A DNA stretch of 64,000 bases, from the NCBI RefSeq assembly GCF_036014215.1, contig NZ_CP107921.1:6755501-6819500 (forward strand), read 5' to 3'. Below the pieces are notes generated by a model. That model was not told the origin of the DNA. It made no database searches and worked only from the letters and a program-made list of their open reading frames with translations. Positions within the stretch are counted from its first letter, which is position 1. Each line of letters starts with the position of its first letter. This stretch comes from Streptomyces sp. NBC_00440. Lineage in GTDB: Bacteria > Actinomycetota > Actinomycetes > Streptomycetales > Streptomycetaceae. The translations under genes were made by a program, and so were the position numbers. Shown here piece by piece: positions 49,229-59,055 of this stretch.

Positions 49229-52200
49229 TCAGGCCGGGCGCAGCCGCAGGGTCAGGATCTGGAAGGGGCGCAGCGCCACCGCGAGCGTGTCCCCGTCCGC
49301 TGTCACCTCCCGCAGTGGACGTTCCAGCAGGTCGGTGATCTCGGCCCGCCCCACCGGGAACCCGAACCTGACCGCGGCGTCCGCGCGTCCGCCCGCCGAC
49401 TCGTAGAGCCGCACCACCACATCCCCGCTGCGGTCCTCGGCGAGCTTCACCGACTCCACCGTCACGGCCGGATGGTCCGTGGCGATCAGCGGTGCCAGGG
49501 CGGGGGCGTCCGCCGTCCGCAGCGGCAGATTGACCGCCAGCCCCTCCCGTACGGCGTCGGTCACCCCGGCGCCCGGATACAGCGAGTAGCTGAACCGGTG
49601 GGTCCCCAGGTCCGTCTCCGGGTCCGGGCTGTGCGGGGCGCGCAGCAGCGTCAGCCGTACGGTCGTGCCAAGACCGTCCCGGTGCTCGGCCCGTGTCACA
49701 TCGTGGCCGTACGTCGAGTCGTTGAGCACCGCGACCCCGTACCCCGGTTCGGCGACCCGCAGCCAGCGGTGCGCGCAGATCTCGAAACGGGCCGCGTCCC
49801 AGCTGGTGTTGGTGTGCGTGGCGCGGTGCACATGGCCGAACTGGATCTCGGCCGTGGACCGTTCGGCGTGCACATCGAGCGGGAAGGCCGCCTTGAGGAC
49901 CTTCTCGGACTCCTGCCAGTCGGCCTCCGTGAGGATGTCCAGCCGGGGGCTCTCGGCGTCGAGGCGCAGCTCCTGAGTGATGCGCGAGGCCCCGAAGGTC
50001 CGTACCACCCGCACCGCGGCCCGCAGTGGCCCCGTAGCGACGAACTCCACCGATTCGGCGGCGGTGAGATCGGTGCGGCTGCGCCGGTAGTGCCGGTCGA
50101 TGTCCCAGGCGTCCCACTGGTTGGGGTGGTCGGGGTGCAGCTGGAGCAGGTTGCCGCGGCTGCCGGGCGCCAGGACCTCGCGGTCAGCCGCCAGATCGCG
50201 TACCGAGGACAGCAGCCCGTCCGCGTCCACCGTGACCCGCAGCAGCCCGTTGTCGAGCACGATCGCCGGCCCGTCCTCCGTCACCGTCACGGGCGCGCCG
50301 GGCGCCGTACCGCTGAGCGGCGCGGAACCGAGCGGCGGTACCTCGGCGAAGGCGAGGGCGCCGTCCTGCGAACCCCCGGTGCTGAACGCCGTACCTCCGG
50401 TGCTGTCCGCCGTGCCGCCGGTTCCGGCTGCCGTACGGACGACCTCTCGGCGCCCGTACGGTGAGGCGTTGAGCACGGACCTGGGGGAGTGGCTCTCACT
50501 CAACGGCCGGACGTCCGGGCCCAGTTCGAGTGCGGAGACCGCCCCGGCGATGATCGCCTCCAGCTCCTCCCGTACCCCGGCGTAGGTCTCACGCGCCTCC
50601 CGGTGCACCCAGGCGATCGACGAACCCGGCAGGATGTCGTGGAACTGGTGCAGCAGCACGGTCTTCCAGATCCGGTCCAGCTCGTCATGGGGATAGCTGT
50701 ACGTGTCCGACCGGAGCGCGGCCGCTGTCGCCCACAACTCCGCCTCCCGCAGCAGGTGTTCGCTGCGCCTGTTGCCCTGCTTGGTCTTCGCCTGCGTGGT
50801 GTACGTGGCGCGGTGCAGCTCCAGATAGAGCTCGCCCGACCAGACGGGCGCCTGCCGCCCGTACTCCTCCTCGGCCGCCGCGAAGAAGGCCGACGGCTTC
50901 TCGATCTCCACGCGCGGTGAGCCCTCCAGGTCCCGGAGCCTGCGCGCCTTCTCCAGCATCTCGCGCGTGGGGCCGCCCCCGCCGTCACCCCAGCCGAACG
51001 GCACCAGGGAGCGCGTCGCACGCCCCTTGTCGGCGAAGTTCCGCTCAGCGTGGGCCAGTTCGGCACCGTGCAGCTGGGAGTTGTACGTGTCGACGGGCGG
51101 GAAGTGGGTGAAGACCCGGGTCCCGTCGATGCCCTCCCACCAGAACGAGTGGTGCGGCATCCGGTTGGCCTGGTTCCAGGACAGCTTCTGGGTGAGGAAC
51201 CACCTGATCCCCGCGAGCTTCGCCAGCTGCGGGAAGGCAGCCGTGTAGCCGAAGGAGTCCGGCAGCCAGATCTCCTCGGTCTCGACGCCCAGCTCCTCGG
51301 CGAAGAAGCGCCTGCCGTGCACGATCTGGCGGGCCAGCGCCTCACCGCCCGGCATATTGGCGTCCGACTCGACCCACATGGAGCCGACCGCAGCCCAGTT
51401 CCCGTCCGCCACCGCCTTCTTGATGCGTTCCCAGATGTGTGGCTGGTGCTCCTTCACCCAGGCGTACTGCTGGGCCTGCGAGCAGGCGAAGACCAGCTCC
51501 GGGTAGTCGGCCGCCAGCGCCGTCACATTCGCGAAGGTCCGCGACGCCTTCCGCACGGTCTCGCGCAGCGGCCACAGCCAGGCCGAATCGATATGGGCGT
51601 GGCCGGTGGCCGAGATCCGGTGGGCGCCCGCCTCGGCGGGCCTGGCCAGCGCGGGCGCGAGCGCCGCCCGCCCGGCCGCCGCCGTACCCGGTACGTCGTG
51701 CAGGTCCAGCGCGTCCAGCATGTCCTCCAGGGCGCGCAGGATCTCGTGGTGCCGGCTGCGGTCGGCCGGCAGCTCCCGCATCAGCTCGGAGAGCACCTCG
51801 ATGTCGATGACCAGCTGCCAGACGTCCTCGTTCAGCACGGCGAGATCCGCGGAGGCGAAGCGGTACACGGGATCGTCGCCCGCGGTCAGTACGTCGCCCA
51901 GCGGTGTCGGCTCGAAGCCGTGCCGCAGTACGGCGGGATTGGCGGCGGCCTCCAGCAGCAGACGTACCGGCTCGCCGCCCGCGGCCGGCGCCGCGACGGG
52001 CACCTGGCGGTTACGCGGATGGATGCCCTTGACCGGCACGCCTTCGGCGTCGTAGATCATCCCCTCGGCCTGGAACCCCGGCCCTTCGCCGGTGAATCCC
52101 GGGTCGATCACGGCCTCGACCCGCCGCCCGGCCCAGGCGTCGGGGACGGCGCCCTCCAACCGGAACCAGCTGGTCGACCAGGGCCTGCCCCACTCCGTCC

Positions 52201-52375
52201 CGGCCACGAAGGGCTCGTACATGCCGCGCAAGGCCTCCGCCACGGGCACCGGCTCGCCCGGCGCGTGCCAGACGGACAGGGTGAGCCCCACCCGGTCCGT
52301 GTACTGAGCGGGGCGGATGAACTGGTTGAGGGCCCGCTCCAGGCGGCCCTCAACCAGCGATCGGTCGTCGTGCAT
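49229..52375 (-). CDS. GH38 alpha-mannosidase
   Basis: A 1048-residue cytoplasmic alpha-mannosidase. The GH38 zinc-site block GHAHIDSAWLWPLRET lies at about residues 258-273; the nucleophile Asp is in WVESDANMPGGE, and further conserved blocks are WLPDSFGY, FGWGDGGGG and LHQFHDILPGSSI. A Gly/Thr/Ser-rich insertion (TAGTGGTADSTGGTAF type repeats) splits the middle and C-terminal beta domains at about residues 655-690. No signal peptide. ATG 52375 has TAGGAG 6 bases upstream. It cleaves alpha-mannosides, perhaps from imported oligosaccharides. Confidence 0.94.
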   Translation of the reverse strand: MHDDRSLVEGRLERALNQFIRPAQYTDRVGLTLSVWHAPGEPVPVAEALRGMYEPFVAGTEWGRPWSTSWFRLEGAVPDAWAGRRVEAVIDPGFTGEGPGFQAEGMIYDAEGVPVKGIHPRNRQVPVAAPAAGGEPVRLLLEAAANPAVLRHGFEPTPLGDVLTAGDDPVYRFASADLAVLNEDVWQLVIDIEVLSELMRELPADRSRHHEILRALEDMLDALDLHDVPGTAAAGRAALAPALARPAEAGAHRISATGHAHIDSAWLWPLRETVRKASRTFANVTALAADYPELVFACSQAQQYAWVKEHQPHIWERIKKAVADGNWAAVGSMWVESDANMPGGEALARQIVHGRRFFAEELGVETEEIWLPDSFGYTAAFPQLAKLAGIRWFLTQKLSWNQANRMPHHSFWWEGIDGTRVFTHFPPVDTYNSQLHGAELAHAERNFADKGRATRSLVPFGWGDGGGGPTREMLEKARRLRDLEGSPRVEIEKPSAFFAAAEEEYGRQAPVWSGELYLELHRATYTTQAKTKQGNRRSEHLLREAELWATAAALRSDTYSYPHDELDRIWKTVLLHQFHDILPGSSIAWVHREARETYAGVREELEAIIAGAVSALELGPDVRPLSESHSPRSVLNASPYGRREVVRTAAGTGGTADSTGGTAFSTGGSQDGALAFAEVPPLGSAPLSGTAPGAPVTVTEDGPAIVLDNGLLRVTVDADGLLSSVRDLAADREVLAPGSRGNLLQLHPDHPNQWDAWDIDRHYRRSRTDLTAAESVEFVATGPLRAAVRVVRTFGASRITQELRLDAESPRLDILTEADWQESEKVLKAAFPLDVHAERSTAEIQFGHVHRATHTNTSWDAARFEICAHRWLRVAEPGYGVAVLNDSTYGHDVTRAEHRDGLGTTVRLTLLRAPHSPDPETDLGTHRFSYSLYPGAGVTDAVREGLAVNLPLRTADAPALAPLIATDHPAVTVESVKLAEDRSGDVVVRLYESAGGRADAAVRFGFPVGRAEITDLLERPLREVTADGDTLAVALRPFQILTLRLRPA

Positions 52376-52535
52376 CGCGGCTCCTACGGGATCGGCTCGG
52401 CGTGACGTTCCCCGCTTGCCTTCCCCGGCGGAGCGCACGGCACCCGCCCGTCATGCGTGAGCACCCGCCTGCCGGGCATGCATTCCGGGAGGCTGTTCGA
52501 GCACGACAGAGCACCACGACTTGCAGGCGGGGGAT

Positions 52536-52994
52536 ATGACGGGGCGTCACAGTGGCACGAGTACCGCACCCGACCGGTGCGGCCAGGGATCCGGCATGCC
52601 AGGGGGGCGCCGGACCGGGCGGCTGCGCCGCAGACTGGGCCGGGGGGATCTGCCCGCGGTGAAGGACGTACGGCACGGGCTCAGGGAGCTGCTGCGCCGG
52701 TGCGGAAGCCAGAGCAGCGCCGATGTGGCCGAGCTGCTCACCAGCGAGCTGGTGACGAACGCACTGATCCACACGGACCGGGGGGCGGTCGTCACCGCCG
52801 GGGTCGGCCCGGCCGGACTCCGGGTGGAGGTAAGGGACTTCACGAACGGGCAGCCGGAGCCCCGCGGCGCCACCGACGAGAGCACGCACGGCCGGGGGCT
52901 GCTCCTGGTGCAGGCGCTCGCGGACGCCTGGGGCGTACGGACGCACGAGGTGGGGAAGTCGGTCTGGTTCGAACTCGAAGGCGGCCAGGCATGA
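52536..52994 (+). CDS. RsbW-like HATPase (anti-sigma factor type ATP-binding protein)
   Basis: 152 residues. A basic, disordered N terminus of about 30 residues leads to a GHKL ATPase: N box ELLTSELVTNALIHT, G1-type VRDFTNGQPEP, G2 HGRGLLLVQALADAWGV. Such proteins bind sigma factors or act in signalling in streptomycetes, where dozens are known. The DUF2637 gene converges with a 26-base gap; both types often co-occur. Confidence 0.85.
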   Translation: MTGRHSGTSTAPDRCGQGSGMPGGRRTGRLRRRLGRGDLPAVKDVRHGLRELLRRCGSQSSADVAELLTSELVTNALIHTDRGAVVTAGVGPAGLRVEVRDFTNGQPEPRGATDESTHGRGLLLVQALADAWGVRTHEVGKSVWFELEGGQA

Positions 52995-53020
52995 CTCACA
53001 CCTGACCGCCTCCGGACCAC

Positions 53021-54091
53021 TCAGCCGAATTGCTGTTCGAGATCCTTCAGTTTCTGCTCCAGGGAGTCGAGGCGGGGGAGCGTCTGGGTGTCGTCCTCGG
53101 CGGTGAGGTCGACCGTTACGGCATCGGTTCCCGCCGCGGCCCGGTCGGAGTCAGGACTCGTCACGGCCTGGAGGGAGGGCCTGGCGCGTAAGGGCAGTTG
53201 TCCCGGCTCGGGTATGGCAGGCTCCGATACCGCCTTCGGCGCGCCCGCAGCCGGAGCCGTGCCCGCCACCTCCACCTGACGGCTGCCGCGGCCACGGCCC
53301 AGCGACCGGTGCTGCCTGTTGATCGCCTTGAGGTGGGCCCGCTCCAGCTTGTCGTGCTCCCGCTTCCGGAGCCGGTTCTGCTCCTTCTGGCGCCGGTCGT
53401 CACGGACCTCGTCGACCGCCTCGTCCAGCGTCCGCACACCCTCCAGGAGCATCAGCGACCAGGCGCCGAAGGTCTCCCGGGGCGCGCGCAGCCACCGTAC
53501 GATCCGGATCTGCGGCAGCGGGCGGGGTACGAGCCCCTGCTCGCGCAGCGCCGCCACTCGGGTCTGCTTCAGCGCGCGGTCGAACAGCACCGCGGCCGAG
53601 AGCGACATCCCCGCGAAGAACTGCGGGGCGCCCGCGTGGGCCAGGCCGCGCGGCGCGTGTACCCAGTTGAACCAGGCCGCCGCTCCGGCGAACGTCCACA
53701 CCAGCAGCCGCGAGCCGAGCGCCGCGTCACCGTGGCTGGCCTCCCGCACCGCCAGCACGGAACAGAACATGGCGGCGCCGTCGAGGCCGAACGGGACCAG
53801 GTACTCCCAGCCGCCCGTGAGGTTGAGGTTCTGCCGGCCGAAGCCGACCAGTCCGTGGAAGGACAGCGCGGCGGCGACCGCCGCGCAGCAGAACAGCAGC
53901 AGATACGAGGCGGTCCCGTAGACCGCCTCCTTGTGCCGTCTGCGTTCCTCGCTGCGCTCCCAGGTGTCGTCGGCCGCTCCCTTGTCGGCGGAGCGCCTGC
54001 CGCGCACGAGCACCGCCACAGCGACCAGGACCCCCGCGATCATCACGCCACCGGGAAGCAGCCAGTCCAGAGATATGTCGGTCAGTCGCAT
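53021..54091 (-). CDS. DUF2637 membrane protein (Spd/KorSA-type, streptomycete-specific)
   Basis: A 356-residue protein. One isolated N-terminal membrane segment, then the DUF2637 core with four segments (SYLLLFCCAAVAAALSFHGL, YLVPFGLDGAAMFCSVLAVR, FNWVHAPRGLAHAG). A highly charged coiled-coil part follows (DDRRQKEQNRLRKREHDKLE) and a C-terminal coiled coil (LDSLEQKLKDLEQQFG). DUF2637 occurs in streptomycete chromosomes and integrative elements; function unknown. A DNA-side role for the basic region is possible. Confidence 0.88.
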   Translation of the reverse strand: MRLTDISLDWLLPGGVMIAGVLVAVAVLVRGRRSADKGAADDTWERSEERRRHKEAVYGTASYLLLFCCAAVAAALSFHGLVGFGRQNLNLTGGWEYLVPFGLDGAAMFCSVLAVREASHGDAALGSRLLVWTFAGAAAWFNWVHAPRGLAHAGAPQFFAGMSLSAAVLFDRALKQTRVAALREQGLVPRPLPQIRIVRWLRAPRETFGAWSLMLLEGVRTLDEAVDEVRDDRRQKEQNRLRKREHDKLERAHLKAINRQHRSLGRGRGSRQVEVAGTAPAAGAPKAVSEPAIPEPGQLPLRARPSLQAVTSPDSDRAAAGTDAVTVDLTAEDDTQTLPRLDSLEQKLKDLEQQFG

Positions 54092-54257
54092 GCGGTGTCC
54101 CTTGCATCGCGTCAGTGCATTGCGGCCGCAATATTGGCTCAGATCCCGGGGCGCTCAGAGCGTTTCGGGACAAGAGCACGCCAACGGAGTGCAGGGAGCA
54201 CCGGATAGGGGCGATCTGATCGAACTGCCTTGCGTGCGAGCCGTGTTGGGTTCGAAT

Positions 54258-55106
54258 TCAGTCAGCCGAAAGAGGGGTGTCAGCGCTGAGCCTGGCCACT
54301 CGGTCGGCGTCGCAGGTGCGGGGGCAGGTAACGCAGGTGTCCCCGGGGCGCACGGTGTAGAAGAGACAGCAGCTCGCGCGGTCGCGGGTCGGCAGCGGCC
54401 GGCCCTGCGGCCCGGCCAGCTCCCGGAAGCCCGCCCCGCCGGCGTACGGGGCGGTCGCGCCCGGCAGCAGCAGCTCCAGCTCCGCCACCCCGCGCGACTC
54501 CTCGCCGAGCAGATGGGCGACGTACCAGAGGCCCTCGACGATCTCGTCGGTCGCCATCCCCCACAGGGCCCGCCGGCCGCGGCGCATCCGTGGACCGAAG
54601 CCGTCGAGCACCGGTTCCAGATGCTCGGCGACCGCCGCCCGCACCTCGGCGCGCAGCGCGTCCTCGTCCGCGACCACATACGCGCCGGGCTCCCCGGCGG
54701 CCGGGTCGTCCGGCAGACAGGCGAAGGCGCCGGTCCGTACGGCCATCCGGCCCAGCGCGCGCTGGAAGGAGACGGCGCCGACCGGGAGCCTCGGCACCCT
54801 GCGGTGCAGGAACCACGGGACGGTGATCAGCAGACAGGCGGGCCAGGCGTACCGGTGGAAACCGAAGCCGGCGATGACGTCCGGCCGGGCCCGCTGCCCG
54901 TAGTCGCGCTCCACCTGCGCGCTGTCCCAGCCGAGGAAGGCGTCGAGCGCGCTGCCGCCCTCCGCGAGGCCGGTGGCGGTCACCCAGCCGCCGCCCGACG
55001 GGGTGAGTCCGTCCGCGGGCTCGGTGACGGACAGGCCGGGGAACACCTCGGTCAGTCGCTCGTAGGCGGCGGTCACGGGGGAGCGCAGCAAGGTGGAGAC
55101 GGGCAT
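54258..55106 (-). CDS. (2Fe-2S)-binding FhuF-like ferric-siderophore reductase
   Basis: 282 residues. The C terminus carries the FhuF-type cluster motif: CC (in RASCCLFY), ten residues, then C-x-x-C (CVTCPRTCD). The rest fits the FhuF/IucA-like fold (LLGEESRGVAELELLLPGA). It should reduce ferric siderophores in the cytoplasm. An iron box lies directly upstream, so the gene is probably repressed by DmdR1/IdeR under iron sufficiency. Confidence 0.87.
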   Translation of the reverse strand: MPVSTLLRSPVTAAYERLTEVFPGLSVTEPADGLTPSGGGWVTATGLAEGGSALDAFLGWDSAQVERDYGQRARPDVIAGFGFHRYAWPACLLITVPWFLHRRVPRLPVGAVSFQRALGRMAVRTGAFACLPDDPAAGEPGAYVVADEDALRAEVRAAVAEHLEPVLDGFGPRMRRGRRALWGMATDEIVEGLWYVAHLLGEESRGVAELELLLPGATAPYAGGAGFRELAGPQGRPLPTRDRASCCLFYTVRPGDTCVTCPRTCDADRVARLSADTPLSAD

Positions 55107-55133
55107 GCAGGGACCACCGAATCGCGATCGTTT

Positions 55134-55152
55134 GCAGGTAAGCCTTACCTTA
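55134..55152 (-). promoter_or_regulatory. iron box (DmdR1/IdeR operator)
   Basis: GCAGGTAAGCCTTACCTTA matches the actinobacterial iron-box pattern (TTAGGTTAGGCTNACCTAA) with the palindrome GGTAAG-C-CTTACC, 28 bases upstream of the FhuF-like start. It also lies about 75 bases before the divergent GntR gene. Confidence 0.85.
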
Positions 55153-55226
55153 TCCGATCCGATCGATGTTTGAACTGGGGCCCCGTCCGCCTATCGTGCT
55201 GAACAGGACGCCGGAGGAGGACCCAG

Positions 55227-56057
55227 GTGGAACAGGGCAGAGCACGCGATGCGGTACAGCCGTACGCGCCCCCGCGCCCGTCCGGCCCGGCCCGGATCCC
55301 CGACCCCGCTCGCAGCCCGGAGCGGCGGGAAACGGCGGAACCGGCCCCCGGCGAGCACAGCCGCTGCGAGCAGCCCGCGTCCGCCGTACGGCCGGTGCCC
55401 GACGGGCCGTACGCGCCTGCGTCCGGGGCGAAGCAGGTGCGGCGCCACTCGGTGCGCGGCCAGATCCTGCACGCGCTGCGCACCGCCCTGGTGGACGGCG
55501 AGCTGGTCCCCGGTGAGGTCTACTCCGGACCGGCGCTCGGCGAGCGCTTCGGCGTCTCCGCCACCCCGGTACGGGAGGCCATGCAGCAACTCGCGGTCGA
55601 GGGCGCCGTCGAGGTCGTGCCGAACCGGGGCTTCCGGGTCGCCGAGCGCAGCGCCCGGGAACTCGCCGAGCTGGCAGAGGTGCGGGCCCTGATCGAGGTC
55701 CCGGTGATGCTGCGGCTGGCGCGCGCCGTCCCGGCGGACCGCTGGACCGAGCTGCGGCCGCTCGCCGAGGCCACGGTCTCCGCCGCCGCGGTCGGCGACC
55801 GCGCCCGCTACGCCGAGTCCGACCGTGCCTTCCACGGGGCCGTGCTCGGGCTCTCCGGGAACCAGCAGCTGGTCGCCGTCGCCGACGACCTGCACCGCAA
55901 GGCCCAGTGGCCGCTGGTGAGCGCGCCCGTCACCCGGCGCGCCGACCTCCTCGCCGACGCGTCGGAGCACACGGCCCTGCTGGACGCCCTGATCGCCCGC
56001 GACCTCACGGTCGTCCAGTCACTCGTACGGGAACACTTCACCGGGGCGCCCGGCTGA
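55227..56057 (+). CDS. GntR-family regulator (FCD-type)
   Basis: 276 residues. An unusually long, Pro/Ala-rich N-terminal extension of about 70 residues precedes the winged helix (RGQILHALRTALVDGELVPG, ERFGVSATPVREAMQQLAVE). The FCD domain keeps Asp/His ligands (SDRAFHGAVLG, EHTALLDALI, REHFTG). GTG 55227 has GGAGGAGG 6 bases upstream. Effector unknown. The iron box and promoter region are shared with the FhuF-like gene. Confidence 0.88.
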   Translation: MEQGRARDAVQPYAPPRPSGPARIPDPARSPERRETAEPAPGEHSRCEQPASAVRPVPDGPYAPASGAKQVRRHSVRGQILHALRTALVDGELVPGEVYSGPALGERFGVSATPVREAMQQLAVEGAVEVVPNRGFRVAERSARELAELAEVRALIEVPVMLRLARAVPADRWTELRPLAEATVSAAAVGDRARYAESDRAFHGAVLGLSGNQQLVAVADDLHRKAQWPLVSAPVTRRADLLADASEHTALLDALIARDLTVVQSLVREHFTGAPG

Positions 56058-56143
56058 ACCGGAGTACCGGCGGGGGCCGCACCGACCGGCCCTGTGCCAC
56101 CGGTGAAGCACCCAGCACCGCACCCCCCGCGCCGCGGCTGAGC

Positions 56144-56929
56144 TCACACCGCCGCGGCCGGTGGTGTGAGCTGCGCGGCCAGCCAGGTCGGTACGCCGTC
56201 GAGCAGCCGGAACAGCCGGGCCGCCTCGGCCCGCAGTCTGGTCGCCTCCGGTTCGGGCTCCGCGTCGGCGAGCGCGGCGAGTGCCGGGGCCGTACCGACG
56301 AGGTAGCCCAGCTCCTCCCGTATCCGCAGGGACTCGGTGAACCCGTGCCTGGCTTCGGCGAGTTCGCCCTCCCGCAGGGCCAGCGAGGCCAGATGGCGCC
56401 AGGTGAAGGAGAGCAGCAGCGTCTGACCGTGCGCCGTGGCGCCCGCGTGGGCCCGGCGGTAGGCGGCGCGCGCCGACTGGGCGGAGTCGGCCAGGTTCTG
56501 GGCGATCAGCCCGCGGCGGAAGTCCAGGAGCGGCCGGCCCGCCGAGCCCGGCGCGATCAGGGCGGCGGCCCTGCCCATCGCGGCCCGCGCCTCGTCGGCC
56601 CGGTCCCGTACGCCCAACAGTGTTGACGCGTAACCGAGCTGGCCGCGTTCACAGGCCGCGGCACCCCGTGCCTCGTCGCTGCGGGCGAGCGCTTCGGCCG
56701 TCCGCAGGGCGTCCTCCGCGTCCGTCCAGCCCTGTTCCGTGTAGAGACACCGCTCGATCAGCAGCGCGGCCCGGTGCAGGGCCGCCTCGGCGTCGTGCTT
56801 CGCGTGTGGTTCCAGCAGGGCGGCCGCGTCCGCCCAGCAGCCGCGCGAGCGCAGCCGCCATACCGCGGTCTGGAGTGGAGGATCGTCATCAGCTGTCGTT
56901 CCGTAACCAGACATGGCGGTATAGGCCAC
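56144..56929 (-). CDS. TPR-like helical repeat protein
   Basis: 261 residues, Ala-rich, built of paired helices (WADAAALLEPHAKHDAEAAL, TDAEDALRTAEALARSDEAR, AAYRRAHAGATAHGQTLLLS, LAEARHGFTESLRIREELGY), i.e. tetratricopeptide-like repeats. No catalytic motif. GTG 56929 has GGGAGGG 4 bases upstream and is preferred over ATG 56914, which has none. Function unknown; such proteins serve as binding scaffolds. Confidence 0.7.
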   Translation of the reverse strand: MAYTAMSGYGTTADDDPPLQTAVWRLRSRGCWADAAALLEPHAKHDAEAALHRAALLIERCLYTEQGWTDAEDALRTAEALARSDEARGAAACERGQLGYASTLLGVRDRADEARAAMGRAAALIAPGSAGRPLLDFRRGLIAQNLADSAQSARAAYRRAHAGATAHGQTLLLSFTWRHLASLALREGELAEARHGFTESLRIREELGYLVGTAPALAALADAEPEPEATRLRAEAARLFRLLDGVPTWLAAQLTPPAAAV

Positions 56930-57065
56930 ATTGCCCTCCCCGAGCGCACCATTGAGCTGTTGAGTCTGGGCGCATCTCAGCACGGATTGGCATGCCGGGC
57001 CAAGGGGTTGGGTGAATCAATTCACAATGTGCGGCTCCGCGTGGGCCCCCCGCAGGGCCCGCGCG

Positions 57066-58769
57066 TCAGCTCATCCGCAGGGCCAGGAAGAAATCGAGCT
57101 TGTCCTCCAGGCGCGAGAGGTCACGTCCCGTCAACTGCTCGATCCGGCCGACGCGGTAGCGCAGCGTGTTGACATGCAGATGCAGCCGGGTCGCGCACCG
57201 GGTCCATGAACCGTCGCAGTCCAGGAAGGCTTCCAGGGTCGGGATCAGCTCCGCCCGGTGCCGCCTGTCGTAGTCCCGCAGCGGGTCGAGCAGCCGGGCG
57301 GTGAACGCCCGCCGTACGTCATCGGGGACGAACGGCAGCAGCAGCACGTGCGAGGCCAGTTCGTGGTGGCCCGCGGCGCAGACCCGGCCCGGCCGGGCCG
57401 CGGCCACCCGCCGGGCGTGCCTGGCCTCCTCCAGGGCGCCGCGCAGCCCCTCGGCCGAGTGCACGGATGCGGAGACCCCGAGCGTCAGCCGCCCGTCGTC
57501 GGCGAGCCCGGCCGTGAGCGGTTCGCGTACGGAGGTGAGCAGCTCGTCCGCGTGCAGCCCGGTGTCCGGCGTCCGGTCCGCCTCGTCGTCCCCGGCGTCC
57601 GGCGCGAGCGGCGGCAGGGGCACGAGCGCGATGGCCTCGTCACCCGTGTGGGCCACCGCGATCCGGTCGGACGAACCGGGGCCCGAGCCGCCCGGCAGCG
57701 CCTGCTCGACCAGGATCTCCTCAAGCAGGGACTGGGCCACCGGGCCCGCGTCGATGACCGGTCCGTCCTGCTGGTCCCAGTCGACCCGGGCGACGACCAC
57801 CTGCCAGCGCGGAGCCGCCCCGATCCCGGGCATCAGCACCGGCGCAGCCACCCGCAGCCTGGCGGCGATCTCGGCGGGCGGCGCACCCGTCTGGACCAGT
57901 TCGAGAACTTCCTGGGCGAGCCTGCGCCGTACGGTACGGGCCGCATCGCGCCGGTCGCGCTCGACGGCGATCAGCTGGGTCACACCCTGGAGCAGATCCA
58001 GCCGGGCGGCCGGCCAGTCACTCGCGTCCGCCTCGACGGCGAGCAGCCAGTCGGAGAGCACCGTCTCGCGCACATCGCGGAGGCCGGAGGCCGCGCCGCG
58101 CCCGCCGCCCCGCACCGGGAACAGCGAGTACGAGGTGGAGTGCACCGTCACCCGGTGCGGTCCCCGGCGCCCGGTCCGGGTCGCGGCGAGGTGCCCGGCC
58201 GCCAGCACGGCGCCGGTCCCTTCCGGCAGCGGGTCGCCCGCCCCGGCGATCTGCCGGCCGGTGGGGGAGAGCACCCACGCGTGCAGATCCAGGTCGGTGG
58301 TCAGCAGGTCGAGCACCACGTCGGGGCCGCCGCCCGCCGGGCCCGACGTCATCAGCCTGCGGTGCCGGTCCACGACGGCGGCCAGGTCCCCGGCCCGCTC
58401 GCCCGATACCTGCCGCACCACGTACTCGGTGACGACGGCGAAGGCGACCGACTCCTCCACCGCGAAGATCGGCAGCCGGTGGCGCACACAGGCCTCCACC
58501 AGGTCGTCGGGGATGTCCCCCAGCTCCGCCTCGCCCGCCGCGAGCCCCACCACCCCGGCGCTCGCCAGGATCCGTACGAACGGCTCGGAGTCCTCGGCGG
58601 AGCGCCGCCAGGCGAGCCCCGTCAGGACCAGTTCACCCCCGGTGAGGTACCGGCTCGGATCACGCAGATCCGTCGTCATCACGCCCCGGACCGTGCGGTC
58701 CAGCTCGTCCTCACCACCGAGCAGGCGCAGGCCCAGCGCGTCCGTGTCCAGCAGTGCGCGCAGCCGCAT
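57066..58769 (-). CDS. PucR-family purine catabolism regulator
   Basis: 567 residues. The N-terminal PucR domain (LLDTDALGLRLLGGEDELDR, GELVLTGLAW) is followed by a central GGDEF-related domain and a C-terminal PucR-type helix-turn-helix (EAFLDCDGSWTRCATRLHLH, VNTLRYRVGRIEQLTGRDL). It is divergent from the xanthine dehydrogenase operon, the typical position for its regulator, and probably responds to a purine breakdown product. Confidence 0.92.
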   Translation of the reverse strand: MRLRALLDTDALGLRLLGGEDELDRTVRGVMTTDLRDPSRYLTGGELVLTGLAWRRSAEDSEPFVRILASAGVVGLAAGEAELGDIPDDLVEACVRHRLPIFAVEESVAFAVVTEYVVRQVSGERAGDLAAVVDRHRRLMTSGPAGGGPDVVLDLLTTDLDLHAWVLSPTGRQIAGAGDPLPEGTGAVLAAGHLAATRTGRRGPHRVTVHSTSYSLFPVRGGGRGAASGLRDVRETVLSDWLLAVEADASDWPAARLDLLQGVTQLIAVERDRRDAARTVRRRLAQEVLELVQTGAPPAEIAARLRVAAPVLMPGIGAAPRWQVVVARVDWDQQDGPVIDAGPVAQSLLEEILVEQALPGGSGPGSSDRIAVAHTGDEAIALVPLPPLAPDAGDDEADRTPDTGLHADELLTSVREPLTAGLADDGRLTLGVSASVHSAEGLRGALEEARHARRVAAARPGRVCAAGHHELASHVLLLPFVPDDVRRAFTARLLDPLRDYDRRHRAELIPTLEAFLDCDGSWTRCATRLHLHVNTLRYRVGRIEQLTGRDLSRLEDKLDFFLALRMS

Positions 58770-59055
58770 CTCGTCGCCGCCGATCCGTATCGTCCGCCGT
58801 CCCGGTACAGCCGGTCGGCGGAACTAGTCGTTTCCAGAGGAAAGCCAAGAGGTAACTGAACCCCGTCTTTCGTTCGAACATACAAGACGACCAAGGACAC
58901 CAGCCAACTCCTTCATGGTTTCGGTGACTGCACCCCGCGCGGCCCGGCTTGTGTACTTGTGCCGTCAAGCGTTAACAGCAGATGAACGTCCAGTCGAGGG
59001 CCGGCCGTCCCGGGCCCCAGCGAACAACCCCGAATGAGAAGAAGAGAGCCGCTAC
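58770..59055. promoter_or_regulatory. divergent control region of pucR and the xanthine dehydrogenase operon
   Basis: 286 bases without a gene. GTTCGAAC (58872-58879) is a perfect palindrome about 100 bases from the PucR start, and CGTTCGAACATACAAG around it is AT-richer than its surroundings; it is a candidate regulator site. GAGAAGAAGAGAG precedes the operon's first ATG. Confidence 0.45.
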
